The notes: generated by a model not told the origin, from the letters alone. A DNA stretch of 64,000 nt from Geminicoccus harenae (GCF_019800005.1 NZ_JABGCL010000003.1:186001-250000); one strand, 5' to 3'. Numbered from the stretch's first letter, positions 26,537 to 35,512 are shown. A program made the numbers and translations.

Positions 26537-27520
26537 CTACCAGTGCCACTCCACCGGAACCCAGGCGTACTGGCGCCCGTCGCGCACGATGTGGCCGAGG
26601 CCGGGGAAGGGGAAATGGGGCACCAGGACCAGATGGCGGTCGATCGCGGCCTGGTCCAGCGTCCGGCGCCGGATCGCGACCGCCAGCACCGGGTCCTGGT
26701 CGAAGCCGACATGCCATTCCGGATGGCCCAGGCCCAGCACGTGGTGGTGCACGATGTCGGCGACATAGAGCAGGTGCTCGCCGGCCGATTCGATCAGGAA
26801 GGTCAGCTGGCCCGGGGTGTGGCCGAACGCGGCCCGGGCGACGATGCCGGGCAGCACCTGGTAGCCCGGCCGCACCAGCCGGAGCCGGTCGGCCATGGCG
26901 GCGAGCTGGCGGCGGATCGGCGGGACCCGCGCGGCGGGATCCCCGAGCCCGCGTTGGTCCTGGGCAGCCCGGCCGGTCCAGTACGCCCATTCGGCCTCGC
27001 CCACCACATAGCCGGCGTTCGGGAAGACCCGCTGCCCGTCCGGGTCGAGCACGCCCATGACATTGTCCTCATGGGCATGGGAGATCACGACCGTGTCGAT
27101 CTCGGCGGGCTCGACCCCGGCCCGGCGCAGGTTGTCGGTGAGCCGGCCCAGCGCCGGCCCGAGATAGGGGCCCGCACCGGTATCGATCAGGACCTTGCGG
27201 CGGCCGTCGTCGATCAGCAGCGCGTTGACCTGGAGATCCACGGCCTGTGGCGAAAGGAACCTGGAGCGCAGCATGGCCGCGAAGTCGGCAGGCGGTGCCT
27301 CGGGCGCCAGCATTGGCTGGGCCGGTTCGGCGTGGAACACGCCATCGCTCACCGACATCATGGCGAGCTCGCCCAGGCGGAAGCGATAGAAGCCCGCCCC
27401 CTGCAGGTCGCCCTGCGCGGGTGCGGCTGCCGCCCGTGCCGGCCCGGCCTGGAGCGATGTGGCCGCGAGCGCACCGGCGCCTGCGAGAAGGCCGCGGCGC
27501 GACGTGCCGGCGACGTTCAT
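26537..27520 (-). CDS. Exported metallo-beta-lactamase-fold hydrolase, altered metal motif
   Basis: A 327-residue MBL-fold protein with a probable Tat signal (SRRGLLAGAGALAA, cleavage near ARA at 30). Metal-site positions: H148-A-H150-E-D152-N153, then the His of FGHTPGQ, the Asp of YVADIVHHHV and the His of GLGH near the C-terminus. The canonical motif is HxHxDH, so the sixth position is Asn instead of His, which would weaken or change metal site 2. The fold includes lactonases and quorum-quenching enzymes, but substrate cannot be assigned. Divergent from the TetR gene, which probably controls it. Confidence 0.85.
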   Translation of the reverse strand: MNVAGTSRRGLLAGAGALAATSLQAGPARAAAAPAQGDLQGAGFYRFRLGELAMMSVSDGVFHAEPAQPMLAPEAPPADFAAMLRSRFLSPQAVDLQVNALLIDDGRRKVLIDTGAGPYLGPALGRLTDNLRRAGVEPAEIDTVVISHAHEDNVMGVLDPDGQRVFPNAGYVVGEAEWAYWTGRAAQDQRGLGDPAARVPPIRRQLAAMADRLRLVRPGYQVLPGIVARAAFGHTPGQLTFLIESAGEHLLYVADIVHHHVLGLGHPEWHVGFDQDPVLAVAIRRRTLDQAAIDRHLVLVPHFPFPGLGHIVRDGRQYAWVPVEWHW

Positions 27521-27551
27521 GGTGACACTCCAGCCAAGGTTATGTGCCGGC

Positions 27552-27580
27552 CGTTATGAAACCCGCATTGCCAGTGTCAA
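27552..27580 (-). promoter_or_regulatory. Putative sigma-70 promoter for the MBL-fold gene
   Basis: On the minus strand TTGACA (27580-27575) is followed after 16 bases by CATAAC (27558-27553), or after 17 by ATAACG. This lies 32 bp before the MBL-fold start. On the opposite strand TTGCCA at 27568-27573 and TACGAG at 27591-27596, 17 bases apart, could serve the TetR gene, so the two promoters would overlap and could be controlled together by the TetR protein. Confidence 0.45.
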
Positions 27581-27631
27581 CCAGTTTTGTTACGAGCGTC
27601 ACAAATCCACTGCGGTAGGGGGAGCACCGCG

Positions 27632-28249
27632 TTGGAAGCCGTGCAGCAGCGCAACAAGGGTGGGCGGCCACGCAAGTTCGTGCGCGAGGAGGCGCTGGAC
27701 CGCGCGCTGGCGCTGTTCTGGGAGCGGGGCTACGAGGCCACCTCCATGGCGGACCTGGCCCTGGCCATGGGCATGCACAGTCCCAGCATCTATGCGGCGT
27801 TCGGCTCGAAGGAGGATCTGTTCCGCGAGGCTGCCGCCCGCTACGAGCAGCGCTTCGCCTCCCGGCTGAACCGGCTGCTGGAGGAGGCGCCCACCGCCGT
27901 CTCGGCGATCCGCGCCTTCTTCACAGAAGCGATCGAGACCTATGTCGAATGCGCTCGGGGCTGCTTTCTCGTCATGGCGACGGCGAACGGTCCTGCGGAC
28001 AGCGCGGTAGTCCAGGAGCGCCTGGCAGGTAAGCGGGAGCGGGGGCTGCAGGCCATCCGTGCCCGGCTGGAGCGCGGGCGCCGCGAGGGCGACCTGGATC
28101 CCTCCTGCGATGTCGACGCGCTGGCCGCCTACGTGATCACGGTCGCCCAGGGCCTCGCCATGCAGGCGCGCCAGGGCGTGCCCAGGGAAACGCTGGCATT
28201 GGTGACGCAGACTGCTCTTGCCGGGATCGAGCGGCATGGCTGGCCATAG
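27632..28249 (+). CDS. TetR/AcrR-family transcriptional regulator
   Basis: A 205-residue regulator with the DNA-binding helix-turn-helix in the first 60 residues (ALALFWERGYEATSMADLALAMGMHSPSIYAAFGSK) and a helical ligand domain. The chosen start is TTG at 27632 because AGGGGGAG lies eight bases upstream; an ATG-free extension to 27587 has no such support, and GTG 27641 is also possible. Divergent arrangement with the MBL-fold gene suggests control of that gene and of itself. The effector is unknown. Its stop codon lies inside a 13-bp hairpin shared with dctM. Confidence 0.88.
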   Translation: MEAVQQRNKGGRPRKFVREEALDRALALFWERGYEATSMADLALAMGMHSPSIYAAFGSKEDLFREAAARYEQRFASRLNRLLEEAPTAVSAIRAFFTEAIETYVECARGCFLVMATANGPADSAVVQERLAGKRERGLQAIRARLERGRREGDLDPSCDVDALAAYVITVAQGLAMQARQGVPRETLALVTQTALAGIERHGWP

Positions 28250-28267
28250 GCGAACCTATGGCCAGCC
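28238..28267. terminator. Perfect 13-bp hairpin with CGAA loop between convergent genes
   Basis: GGCTGGCCATAGG (28238-28250) and CCTATGGCCAGCC (28255-28267) pair perfectly around a CGAA tetraloop. The stem contains the TetR stop codon and ends 6 bp before the dctM stop, exactly between two convergent genes. No U-tract follows on either strand, so it is a strong bidirectional hairpin, possibly terminating with Rho or protecting 3' ends, rather than a textbook intrinsic terminator. Confidence 0.65.
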
Positions 28268-28273
28268 CTCCGG

Positions 28274-29578
28274 TCAGTTGACGAACTGCGGCATCATCAG
28301 GCGCGGCAGCCATAGCGAGAGCGCCGGGATGAAGACGACGAGCGCCAGGATCGCCAGCATGGGCAGGAGGATCAGCGCCACGTCCTTCAGCGCTGTCTTC
28401 ACCGGAATCTTCGCGATGGCGCAGGAGATCAGCAGGCACAGGCCGTAGGGCGGCGTGACCAGGCCGAAGGCCAGGCTGATGATCCCGATCATCGCGAAGT
28501 GGATCGGGTGCATGCCGACTTCCTGGGTCACCGGAAAGAGGACGGTGCCCAGGATGATGATGGCCGGGATCGCGTCGATGAAGCAGCCGATGATCAGGAA
28601 CGCGATCGCCACGGCCAGGCCCATCTCGACGACCCCCAGGTCCAGGGCCTGCACCACGCTGATCAGGGCCGCCGGGATCTTGAAGTAGGCCAGCGTCCAG
28701 CCGAACGCGCTGGCGGTGCCGATGCAGAACAGGGCGATCGCGGCGAACCGGCCGGTGTCGTAGAAGACGTCCGCGATCCGGCGGGGGCCGGTGGTGCGGT
28801 AGACGATCATGCCCAGCGCCAGCGCGTACAGGGCGGCGACCACCGAGGCCTCGGTCGGCGTGAAGAAGCCGCCGACGATGCCGCCGACGATGATCACCGG
28901 GGTCAGGATCGCCAGGAGCGCGCCAAGGAAGGCGCCACCGAGCTCGGCGAGCGTGGCACGGCGGTGCAGCCCCATGCCGTGGCGGCGGGCATAGACATAC
29001 ACGGCCACCATCTGGGCCAGGCCGATCAGGATGCCCGGAATGATGCCGGCGATGAACAGGCCGCCGATCGAGACCGACATCAGCCCGCCCCAGACCACCA
29101 TCAGGATCGACGGCGGGATGATCACGCCCATCACCGAGGAGCAGGCGGTCACGGCGACCGAGAAAGAGGCGGAAAAGCCTTCCTTCTTCATCTGCGGGAT
29201 GAGCAGGGAGCCGATGCCGGCCGCATCTGCGGTGGAGCTGCCGGAGATGCCGGCGAAGAACATCGAGACCACGATGTTGACGTGGCCGATGCCGCCTGGG
29301 AGATGGCCGACCATGGCGCGGGACAGACGAATCAGCCGGTCGGTGATGCCGGCCGCGTTCATGAGGTTGGCGGCCAGCAGGAAGAACGGGACGGCCAGGA
29401 GCACGAAGGAGTTGTAGGAGCGGAACATCTCCTGCAACGCCAGGACCGGGGTCAGGCGCGGCTCCAGGAAGAAGATCGGGATGCAGGAGAGCAGCAGCGC
29501 GAAGGCCACCGGGACCCGCAGGATGATCAGCAGGAACAGCAGGCCGAACAGGATGGCGGCGACGAAACCCGGCGTCAT
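28274..29578 (-). CDS. dctM: TRAP transporter large permease DctM
   Basis: Sodium-driven membrane subunit of a tripartite ATP-independent periplasmic transporter. The 434-residue protein has about 12 membrane helices, with FAGISGSSTADAAGIG and the GIIPPSILMVVWG-like region that form the substrate/ion path in DctM/SiaM. Start ATG overlaps the dctQ stop by 4 bp. Third gene of dctP-dctQ-dctM. Substrate is probably a carboxylate, not identifiable from this subunit. Confidence 0.95.
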   Translation of the reverse strand: MTPGFVAAILFGLLFLLIILRVPVAFALLLSCIPIFFLEPRLTPVLALQEMFRSYNSFVLLAVPFFLLAANLMNAAGITDRLIRLSRAMVGHLPGGIGHVNIVVSMFFAGISGSSTADAAGIGSLLIPQMKKEGFSASFSVAVTACSSVMGVIIPPSILMVVWGGLMSVSIGGLFIAGIIPGILIGLAQMVAVYVYARRHGMGLHRRATLAELGGAFLGALLAILTPVIIVGGIVGGFFTPTEASVVAALYALALGMIVYRTTGPRRIADVFYDTGRFAAIALFCIGTASAFGWTLAYFKIPAALISVVQALDLGVVEMGLAVAIAFLIIGCFIDAIPAIIILGTVLFPVTQEVGMHPIHFAMIGIISLAFGLVTPPYGLCLLISCAIAKIPVKTALKDVALILLPMLAILALVVFIPALSLWLPRLMMPQFVN

Positions 29579-30057
29579 GCTCGTGCACCCCGCATGATGG
29601 AGATCTCCTTGGCGATCTTCTCAGCGAGGAACAGGACCGAGACGACCCCCATCATCGGCCAGGCGACGAAGATCCAGTTCATCGGCAATTGCGCGATCTC
29701 GGAGACCTGGAACCAGCCGAACAGGAGGAACCGCCAGCCATACCAGATGAAGATGATGGCCGCGATGAAGATCATCAGGTGGACGAAGATCCGCTTGGCG
29801 GCCTCGACCTTGGGGTTCGGCGATTCCGGCAGGACTTCGAGGTCGAAATGCGTGCCGTCGCGCACCGCGCACATCGCCCCGATCATGATCATCCAGACGA
29901 AGCAGAACCGGGCGATCTCCTCGGTCCAGATGTAGCGGGGGATGAAGTCGACGAAGCGGGCCAGGATCTGCATCGTCACCGGCACGAGCAGGCCGGCGAC
30001 GAGCAGGGCCAGTGCCAGCTTGAGCACGAGGTGAATGGCGTCGAGCACGCGGGTCAT
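29575..30057 (-). CDS. dctQ: TRAP transporter small permease DctQ
   Basis: Four-helix small membrane subunit that stabilises DctM. From the ATG at 30057, which has GGAGGG six bases upstream, the protein is 160 residues; an upstream in-frame start at 30108 lacks such a site. The FLVMIGAM-like helix region (FVWMIMIGAMCAVRDGTHF) followed by the HFDLEVL amphipathic stretch is the family hallmark. 4-bp overlap with dctM and a 103-bp gap after dctP. Confidence 0.92.
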   Translation of the reverse strand: MTRVLDAIHLVLKLALALLVAGLLVPVTMQILARFVDFIPRYIWTEEIARFCFVWMIMIGAMCAVRDGTHFDLEVLPESPNPKVEAAKRIFVHLMIFIAAIIFIWYGWRFLLFGWFQVSEIAQLPMNWIFVAWPMMGVVSVLFLAEKIAKEISIMRGARA

Positions 30058-30160
30058 CAATGCCCTCCGAGGCGGGAGCAGGTGCAGGGCGGACCGGACG
30101 GCAGGCAAGCGGCCGGGGCCATGCGGGCCCCGGCCTGGTCACGTTCCGCCGAGCGGCAGG

Positions 30161-31177
30161 TCACTGAACGGCCTGGACCGCCTTCAGCACGTCGGTGGCG
30201 CCCAGTTCCTCGGCATAGGCCTCGATGACCGGTGTGGCCGCCTCGATCATCTTGTCACGCTCGGTGAACTCGTGGGTCGTGAGCAAGCCCTTTTCCACCA
30301 GCGCCTGGATCTTCTGGGAGTCCTCGCTGCTCTCCGCGTCGCGGGCGAACTTCGCGGCCTCCGGGCCGGCCTGGTCGATGCACTGCTGCAGCTTCTCGGG
30401 CAGGCGCTGGTAGGTCTTGTTGGAGATGAACAGGGGCCTGATGGTGATGGCATGCTGGGTCAGCGAAAGTTGCGGGCCGACCTCGTAGAACTTCATCTGC
30501 TCCACGCCGGCCGCCTCGTTCTCGCCCGCCTGGATCACGCCGGTCTGGATGCCGTTATAGATCTCATTATAGGCGATCACCGTCGGTGCCGCGCCCAGCG
30601 CGTTGAAGACGCTGGTCCAGATGGGCGCCCCCTGCATGCGGATCGATAGCCCCTTCAGATCCTCCATGGTCGTCAGCGGCTTGGTGGCGAAGATGTTGCG
30701 CACGCCACCGCCGCCATAGCCCAGCAGGCGGATGTCGGCCTTTTCCAGGATGTCGTCGGCCACGGGCTGCATGGCATCCGTCTCGAGCACCTTGTTCCAA
30801 TGGTCCAGGTCACGGAACAGGAACGGCATGTCCATCAGCGGCGCCATCTGCGAGAAGGTCGACATATGCGCCGGCGAGGCCACCGCATAGTCCACCGAGA
30901 GGCCCTGGTTCATGTAGGCCACATAGTCCTTCTCGAGGCCCAGCTCGGAATTGGGATGCATCTCCCAGGTAATGGGCTCGTCCGTGTAGCAGGCGTTGAC
31001 CAGTTCCTCGAACTTGCGCATGTGCCTAGTATAGACATGGTTCTCGTCGAACTGGCTCGCACCCACCAGGGTGATGTCGGCCTTTGCCGGGGTGACCGCC
31101 ACGGCATTGACTGCGAGTCCCGCAACACCGGCCAGGCAGACCCCGACCATCTTTGAGATTGTGCTGAAATTCTTCAT
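30161..31177 (-). CDS. dctP: TRAP transporter periplasmic binding protein DctP
   Basis: Captures the substrate in the periplasm. The 338-residue precursor has a Sec signal (about 1-33, cleavage after AKA). The mature protein contains LKGLSIRMQGAPIWTSVFNALG, whose Arg normally forms the salt bridge with the ligand carboxylate, and YNEIYNGIQTGVIQAGENE, the conserved TRAP signature region. The substrate is therefore likely to be an organic acid. The gene is preceded by a predicted promoter and a perfect palindrome 100-130 bp upstream. Confidence 0.94.
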   Translation of the reverse strand: MKNFSTISKMVGVCLAGVAGLAVNAVAVTPAKADITLVGASQFDENHVYTRHMRKFEELVNACYTDEPITWEMHPNSELGLEKDYVAYMNQGLSVDYAVASPAHMSTFSQMAPLMDMPFLFRDLDHWNKVLETDAMQPVADDILEKADIRLLGYGGGGVRNIFATKPLTTMEDLKGLSIRMQGAPIWTSVFNALGAAPTVIAYNEIYNGIQTGVIQAGENEAAGVEQMKFYEVGPQLSLTQHAITIRPLFISNKTYQRLPEKLQQCIDQAGPEAAKFARDAESSEDSQKIQALVEKGLLTTHEFTERDKMIEAATPVIEAYAEELGATDVLKAVQAVQ

Positions 31178-31276
31178 GGTTCTTGCCTACCCTGAGCAAA
31201 GTCGTACTGAATCGGTCAGTCGAACGACTTGCGACTGCGGCACAGTATCTTGCTGCGCCGTCCCATTGTCATTTCA

Positions 31277-31308
31277 GGTATAGCCGTTGACCTGATGAGG
31301 TCAACGGC
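31277..31308 (-). promoter_or_regulatory. Predicted dctP promoter inside a perfect 11-bp inverted repeat (operator)
   Basis: The arms GCCGTTGACCT (31283-31293) and AGGTCAACGGC (31298-31308) pair without mismatch around the spacer GATG. On the minus strand TTGACC (31304-31299) and TATACC (31282-31277) are 16 bases apart, a good sigma-70 pair, so the repeat covers the -35 box and most of the spacer. Transcription would start about 93 bp before dctP. The core TTGACCT..AGGTCAA is the style of a GntR/FadR-type operator; a hairpin after potC (49 bp beyond its stop) is the alternative. Confidence 0.65.
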
Positions 31309-31355
31309 ACCCCTCGCGGATTCGTGATTCCGGTTGCCGGCATCGCCTCGCTGGC

Positions 31356-32162
31356 TCAGCCCAGCGCCTTGCGGACCGTGCCGGTGCTCCGCATCAGCAG
31401 CGCCAGCGCGCCGACCGTGATGATGCTGAAGCCGATCAGCAGCGTCGCGATCGCGGTGATGGTCGGGTTCACCTGCAGGACCAGCTCGTTGAACATCCGC
31501 TTGGGGATGGTCTCGATTCCGCCGGCCAGGAAGATGGTGACCACCACCTCGTCGAAGCTGATCACGAAGGCGAAGATCCAGGCCGCGCCGGCGCTGGGGG
31601 CCAGGTTGGGCAGGAGGACCCGCCGGAACATGGTGGGCCAGGAGGCACCCAGCGTGAGTGCCACCTGCTCGATCCGCAGGTCGAAGCTGCGGATCGCCAC
31701 GGTCATCACCAGCACGACATAGGGGATCGCCAGCACGGTGTGGCCGACGATCAGGCCGAACAGGGTGCCCAGCAGGCCGAGCTTCGCGAAATAGATGTAG
31801 AGGCCGACCGCGGTCACGATCTGCGGGACGATCAGCGGCGCCATCACGTTGCTCTCGACCAGGGCACGGCCGCGGAAGCTGCCGCGCACCAGGCCATAGG
31901 CGGCGATGCTGCCGATCAGAAGCGCCAGCGTGCTGGCGATCAGCGCCACGACGATCGAGTAGCCGGCCGCCACCAGCCAGCGGCCGTCGCCGAAGAAGGC
32001 TTGGTACCAGCGCAAGGAGAAGCCGGGCGGGGGGAACTCCAGCGAGCTGGCGCTGGAGAACGACATCGGCACCACGATCACGATCGGCAGGCACAGGAAC
32101 AGCAGCACCGTGATGCCGGCGAGCGTCAGGAGCAGGCGGGGCAGGTGGCCGGGTTCGGTCAT
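31356..32162 (-). CDS. ABC transporter permease, PotC type
   Basis: One of two inner-membrane permeases of a spermidine/putrescine-like importer. From the ATG at 32162, which has GGGGAA upstream and begins 1 bp after the potB-like stop, the protein has 268 residues and six predicted helices. The ABC-contacting EAA loop is visible as EQVALTLGASWPTMFRRVLLPNL. Together with the upstream permease and binding protein it forms one operon; the matching ATPase lies separately at 35513-36583. Confidence 0.92.
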   Translation of the reverse strand: MTEPGHLPRLLLTLAGITVLLFLCLPIVIVVPMSFSSASSLEFPPPGFSLRWYQAFFGDGRWLVAAGYSIVVALIASTLALLIGSIAAYGLVRGSFRGRALVESNVMAPLIVPQIVTAVGLYIYFAKLGLLGTLFGLIVGHTVLAIPYVVLVMTVAIRSFDLRIEQVALTLGASWPTMFRRVLLPNLAPSAGAAWIFAFVISFDEVVVTIFLAGGIETIPKRMFNELVLQVNPTITAIATLLIGFSIITVGALALLMRSTGTVRKALG

Positions 32163-32163
32163 C

Positions 32164-33033
32164 TCAGTTCCCCGCCTGGCGGCTGAGGCGGACATAGAGC
32201 AGGTGCAGGAGCACGGTCAGGATCAGGAGGATGATGGAGATCGCCGAGGCCAGCTCCCAGCGCGGCAGGCGGTTGATCAGCATGTCCAGCATGTTGGCGA
32301 CCATCGGCACCCGGCCGCCGCCCAGGATCGCGGGCGTGACGTAGAAGCCGAGGGTGAGGATGAACACCAGCACCATGCCCGCGGCCAGGGCCGGCACGGT
32401 GAGCGGGAAGAACACCCGACGGAAGATCGTCCAGCGCGAGGCGCCGAGCGTTTCCGCCGCCTGCAGGATCCGCCCGTCGATCCGGATCATCGCGGCATAG
32501 AGCGGCAGCACCAAGAAGGGCAGCAGGAGGTTGGTGGTGCCGATCACCACGCCCAGGTCGTTGTAGAGGAAGGCCACCGGCTCGCTGGCCAGGCCCAGGT
32601 CCATGAGCCCCCGGTTGACCACCCCGTTATTGCCCAGCACCACGATCCAGGCATAGGAGCGCACCAGGATGCTGACCCAGAACGGCAGCACCACCAGGGT
32701 GAGCGCCACCAGCCGCGCCGTGCCGCTGAGCGAGCGCAGCCAGTAGGCCAGGACATAGCCCAGCACCGCGCAGGCGACCGTCGCGATCGCGGCGATCCGC
32801 AGCGTGTTGAGGATCACCTTGAGATAGACGGGGCGGGTGAAGAACTCGATGAAGGGCGCGAACATGCCCTTGGCGCTGGTCAGCGCCCAGCCGAACATCA
32901 TCAGGACCGGCACGTCGAACGCGACCAGCAGGAACAGGCTGACCGGCAGGGCGAAGCCGAGCCCGGTGGCGCCGAGGCGGCCCGCACGCGCGGACCGCCC
33001 CGGACGGATCGAGGCAGTGGGAGACTGGGTCAC
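32164..33033 (-). CDS. ABC transporter permease, PotB type
   Basis: Second permease of the importer. The GTG at 33033 overlaps the binding-protein stop (GTGA) and gives 289 residues; a longer frame to 33093 would run into the upstream gene. Six helices are expected after a 35-residue basic N-terminus. The EAA loop reads QAAETLGASRWTIFRRVFFPLT. Order potD-potB-potC matches polyamine-type operons, but the transported compound may be any amine or amino acid derivative. Confidence 0.92.
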   Translation of the reverse strand: MTQSPTASIRPGRSARAGRLGATGLGFALPVSLFLLVAFDVPVLMMFGWALTSAKGMFAPFIEFFTRPVYLKVILNTLRIAAIATVACAVLGYVLAYWLRSLSGTARLVALTLVVLPFWVSILVRSYAWIVVLGNNGVVNRGLMDLGLASEPVAFLYNDLGVVIGTTNLLLPFLVLPLYAAMIRIDGRILQAAETLGASRWTIFRRVFFPLTVPALAAGMVLVFILTLGFYVTPAILGGGRVPMVANMLDMLINRLPRWELASAISIILLILTVLLHLLYVRLSRQAGN

Positions 33034-34067
33034 AGGGTCAGCTTGAATTCCTGCCAGCGCTGCTCGACCTCGTCGGCATTCTCGAACCACCACTGGCCGT
33101 CATTGAACATCTGCACGTTCTTGTTGGCGGTGGTGGTCGGGAACTCGCCGATCCGGTCCTGCGGCAGCAGCTTCTCGAGGTCGGGGCTGGGGCCGGTGTA
33201 GGAGACCACCTCGGCGGCCACGGCCTGGTTCTTGGCGACGCTCATCTCGTGCAGGAGGCCCATCGCCGCCTTCTTCAGCTCGGGATCCACGCCCTTGGGC
33301 ACCACGAAATAGGCGAGGTCGAGCAGCCCCTGCTGGTAGGTGAACTCCATGCCCGGCGCACCGGCGACGCGGCCGGACCAGCCCGCCGCATACTGCACCT
33401 CCTTGTCCTTGAGCAGCTGCGGCGGCTGCGCGCCCGCCTGCCACCAGACCGACACGCTGTCCTTGATGCGCTCCAGCGACTCGAAGGCCTTGTCCAGGTC
33501 GATCGGATAGATGTTCTCGATCGAGCTGCCGGCGGCGAGTGCTGCCATCGGCAGGATATAGGCGGCGTAGTCCGGCAGGGTCCGCTTGCCGGACAGCGCC
33601 TCGGGATCGAAGAACTCCGCCCAGTCCTTGGGCGCCCGCTCGCCCTCGCCCCAGGCCATCACCGTGGAATAATACTGGTAGCCGAAGCCGTACTCGTGCT
33701 TCGCCTCGTCGAACATCGGGTCGGGGTTCACCACGTCCCAGTCGATCGGCTCCACCAGGTCGAGCGCCACGGCCTGGTAGAGTTCCGGGCTGCTCACCTC
33801 GAGCAGGGGAACCGAGCTGTCGCCGGATTCGACCAGGGCGCGCAGCTTGCCGAGCCCGCTCGGGCTCTCGCGCAGGACCCTGGTGCCGGTCTGCTCGGTG
33901 AACGGAACGATATAGCCCTTCTCGATCGATTCGCCGGACGTACCGCCCGCCTCGATCATCCGGAACTCGCCGGCCGCGGCCCGCGACGGGCCGGCGCGCA
34001 GCCCCAGCGCCGACAGGGCGACCAGCCCTGCCGAATTTTTCAGCAATTGCCGCTTGGTGAAAATCAT
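33030..34067 (-). CDS. ABC transporter substrate-binding protein, PotD/PotF type
   Basis: A 345-residue periplasmic binding protein (extracellular binding family 1). The N-terminus carries a signal with a basic pair, TKRQLLKNSAGLVALSALGL, possibly Tat, with cleavage near SRA (about 30). It shows the PotD pattern with a GYQYYSTVMAW hinge segment and a late YAAGWSGRVAG block. First gene of the permease operon and divergent from an aminotransferase gene 104 bp away, suggesting the imported compound is transaminated. Confidence 0.9.
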   Translation of the reverse strand: MIFTKRQLLKNSAGLVALSALGLRAGPSRAAAGEFRMIEAGGTSGESIEKGYIVPFTEQTGTRVLRESPSGLGKLRALVESGDSSVPLLEVSSPELYQAVALDLVEPIDWDVVNPDPMFDEAKHEYGFGYQYYSTVMAWGEGERAPKDWAEFFDPEALSGKRTLPDYAAYILPMAALAAGSSIENIYPIDLDKAFESLERIKDSVSVWWQAGAQPPQLLKDKEVQYAAGWSGRVAGAPGMEFTYQQGLLDLAYFVVPKGVDPELKKAAMGLLHEMSVAKNQAVAAEVVSYTGPSPDLEKLLPQDRIGEFPTTTANKNVQMFNDGQWWFENADEVEQRWQEFKLTL

Positions 34068-34171
34068 CTCGGCCTGTCCTTCCCCGCTACTTCGGTTGAG
34101 GCTAATGGATGGTCGAACATCGTGCCAGCCGCTGTGAAAGCCGGCTGGCCCAGGGAGCGAATGAAAACGAC

Positions 34172-35488
34172 ATGCCGATCGAGCCCGCCCGCCGCAACGC
34201 GACGCTCCAGAGCGCAGTGGAAGATGCCGAGCGCCGCTATGTCGCGGCGAACCCCAACAGCCGGGCGCGCGTGGAGCGGGCGGAGGCCGTCATGCCGGGC
34301 GGCAGCACGCGGACCATCCTGCATTTCTCGCCCTTCCCCCTGACCATCGTCAAAGGCGTCGGAGCCACGCTCCACGACGCCGATGGCCATGTCTATCTCG
34401 ACTATCTGGGCGAGTACACGGCAGGGTTGTACGGCCATTCCAACCCGGCGATCCTGAACGCGGTCCGGACGGCACTCGACAGCGGCATCACGCTGGGCGG
34501 CCCGAACCTGTACGAGGCGGAACTCGCGGCGCTGATGTGCCAGCGCTTCCCCTCGCTGGACCTGGTGCGCTTCTGCAATTCCGGCACCGAGGCTAACCTG
34601 AACGCGTTCTGCGCCGCCCGCGCGGTCACCGGCCGTGGCAAGATCCTCCTGTTCAACGGCGCCTACCATGGCGGCTGCTTCACCTTCGCGAACGGGCCGG
34701 GCGCCATGAACGCGCCGTTCGACGTGGTGCTGGCGGACTACAACGATCTCGACGGCACCCGCGCCCTGATCCGCGCCCATGCCGAGGACCTCGCGGCCGT
34801 GGCGCTGGAGCCGATGATGGGGGCGGGCGGCGCCATCCCGGCCGGGCCCGAGTTCCTGGCCATGCTGCGCGAGGAGACCGAGCGCCACCGCATCGTGCTG
34901 GTGTTCGACGAGGTGATGACCTCGCGGCTGGCACCGGGCGGCCTGCAGGAGGCCACCGGCGTGATCCCGGACATGACCACGTTCGGCAAGTATCTGGGCG
35001 GCGGGCTGACCTTCGGCGCGTTCGGCGGCAGGCACTGGATCATGGACCGGTTCGACGCCCGCAAGCCGGGCGCACTCGGCCATTCCGGCACCTACAACAA
35101 CAACGTGCTGACCATGGCGGCCGGGGTGGCGGGCCTGCGGGAAGTGTTCACGCCCAAGGCCGCGATTGCGCTCAGCGAAGCCGGCGACCGGCTGCGCGCC
35201 AGGCTCAACGCTGTGTTCCAGGAGCGGCGGGTGCCGTTCCAGGTGATGGGGCGAGGCTCGATCAACTGCGTGCATTTCCACGACCGGCCGATCCGCCGCC
35301 CGCAGGACGCGCCGGCACGGCCCGAGCTGCAGACCCTGTTCCAGCTCGAGATGATCGAGCGCGGCATCTACCTGGCGCGGCGCGGCTTCATCACGCTCTG
35401 CCTGCCGCTCACCGAGGCCGACCACGACCGGTTCGTGGCCGCGGTCGAGGATTTCTGCGACGTGCACGGGGCGATCCTCCGCCAGTAG
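34172..35488 (+). CDS. Class III aminotransferase (glutamate-1-semialdehyde aminomutase-like)
   Basis: PLP enzyme of the omega-amino acid/GSAM subgroup. From the ATG at 34172 (438 residues; an in-frame ATG at 34109 would add 21 residues with no better ribosome-binding site) the PLP sites are clear: S138-G-T140 in CNSGTEAN, H166 in YHGG, D246 in VFDEVM and the Schiff-base K273 in FGKYLGGG. The catalytic architecture fits transamination of a terminal amine. The gene lies between the importer operon and its ATPase gene, so it probably acts on the transported amine; true heme GSAM (HemL) is less likely from context. Confidence 0.9.
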   Translation: MPIEPARRNATLQSAVEDAERRYVAANPNSRARVERAEAVMPGGSTRTILHFSPFPLTIVKGVGATLHDADGHVYLDYLGEYTAGLYGHSNPAILNAVRTALDSGITLGGPNLYEAELAALMCQRFPSLDLVRFCNSGTEANLNAFCAARAVTGRGKILLFNGAYHGGCFTFANGPGAMNAPFDVVLADYNDLDGTRALIRAHAEDLAAVALEPMMGAGGAIPAGPEFLAMLREETERHRIVLVFDEVMTSRLAPGGLQEATGVIPDMTTFGKYLGGGLTFGAFGGRHWIMDRFDARKPGALGHSGTYNNNVLTMAAGVAGLREVFTPKAAIALSEAGDRLRARLNAVFQERRVPFQVMGRGSINCVHFHDRPIRRPQDAPARPELQTLFQLEMIERGIYLARRGFITLCLPLTEADHDRFVAAVEDFCDVHGAILRQ

Positions 35489-35512
35489 CGCCGAAGCCGG
35501 CGGACATCCGGG

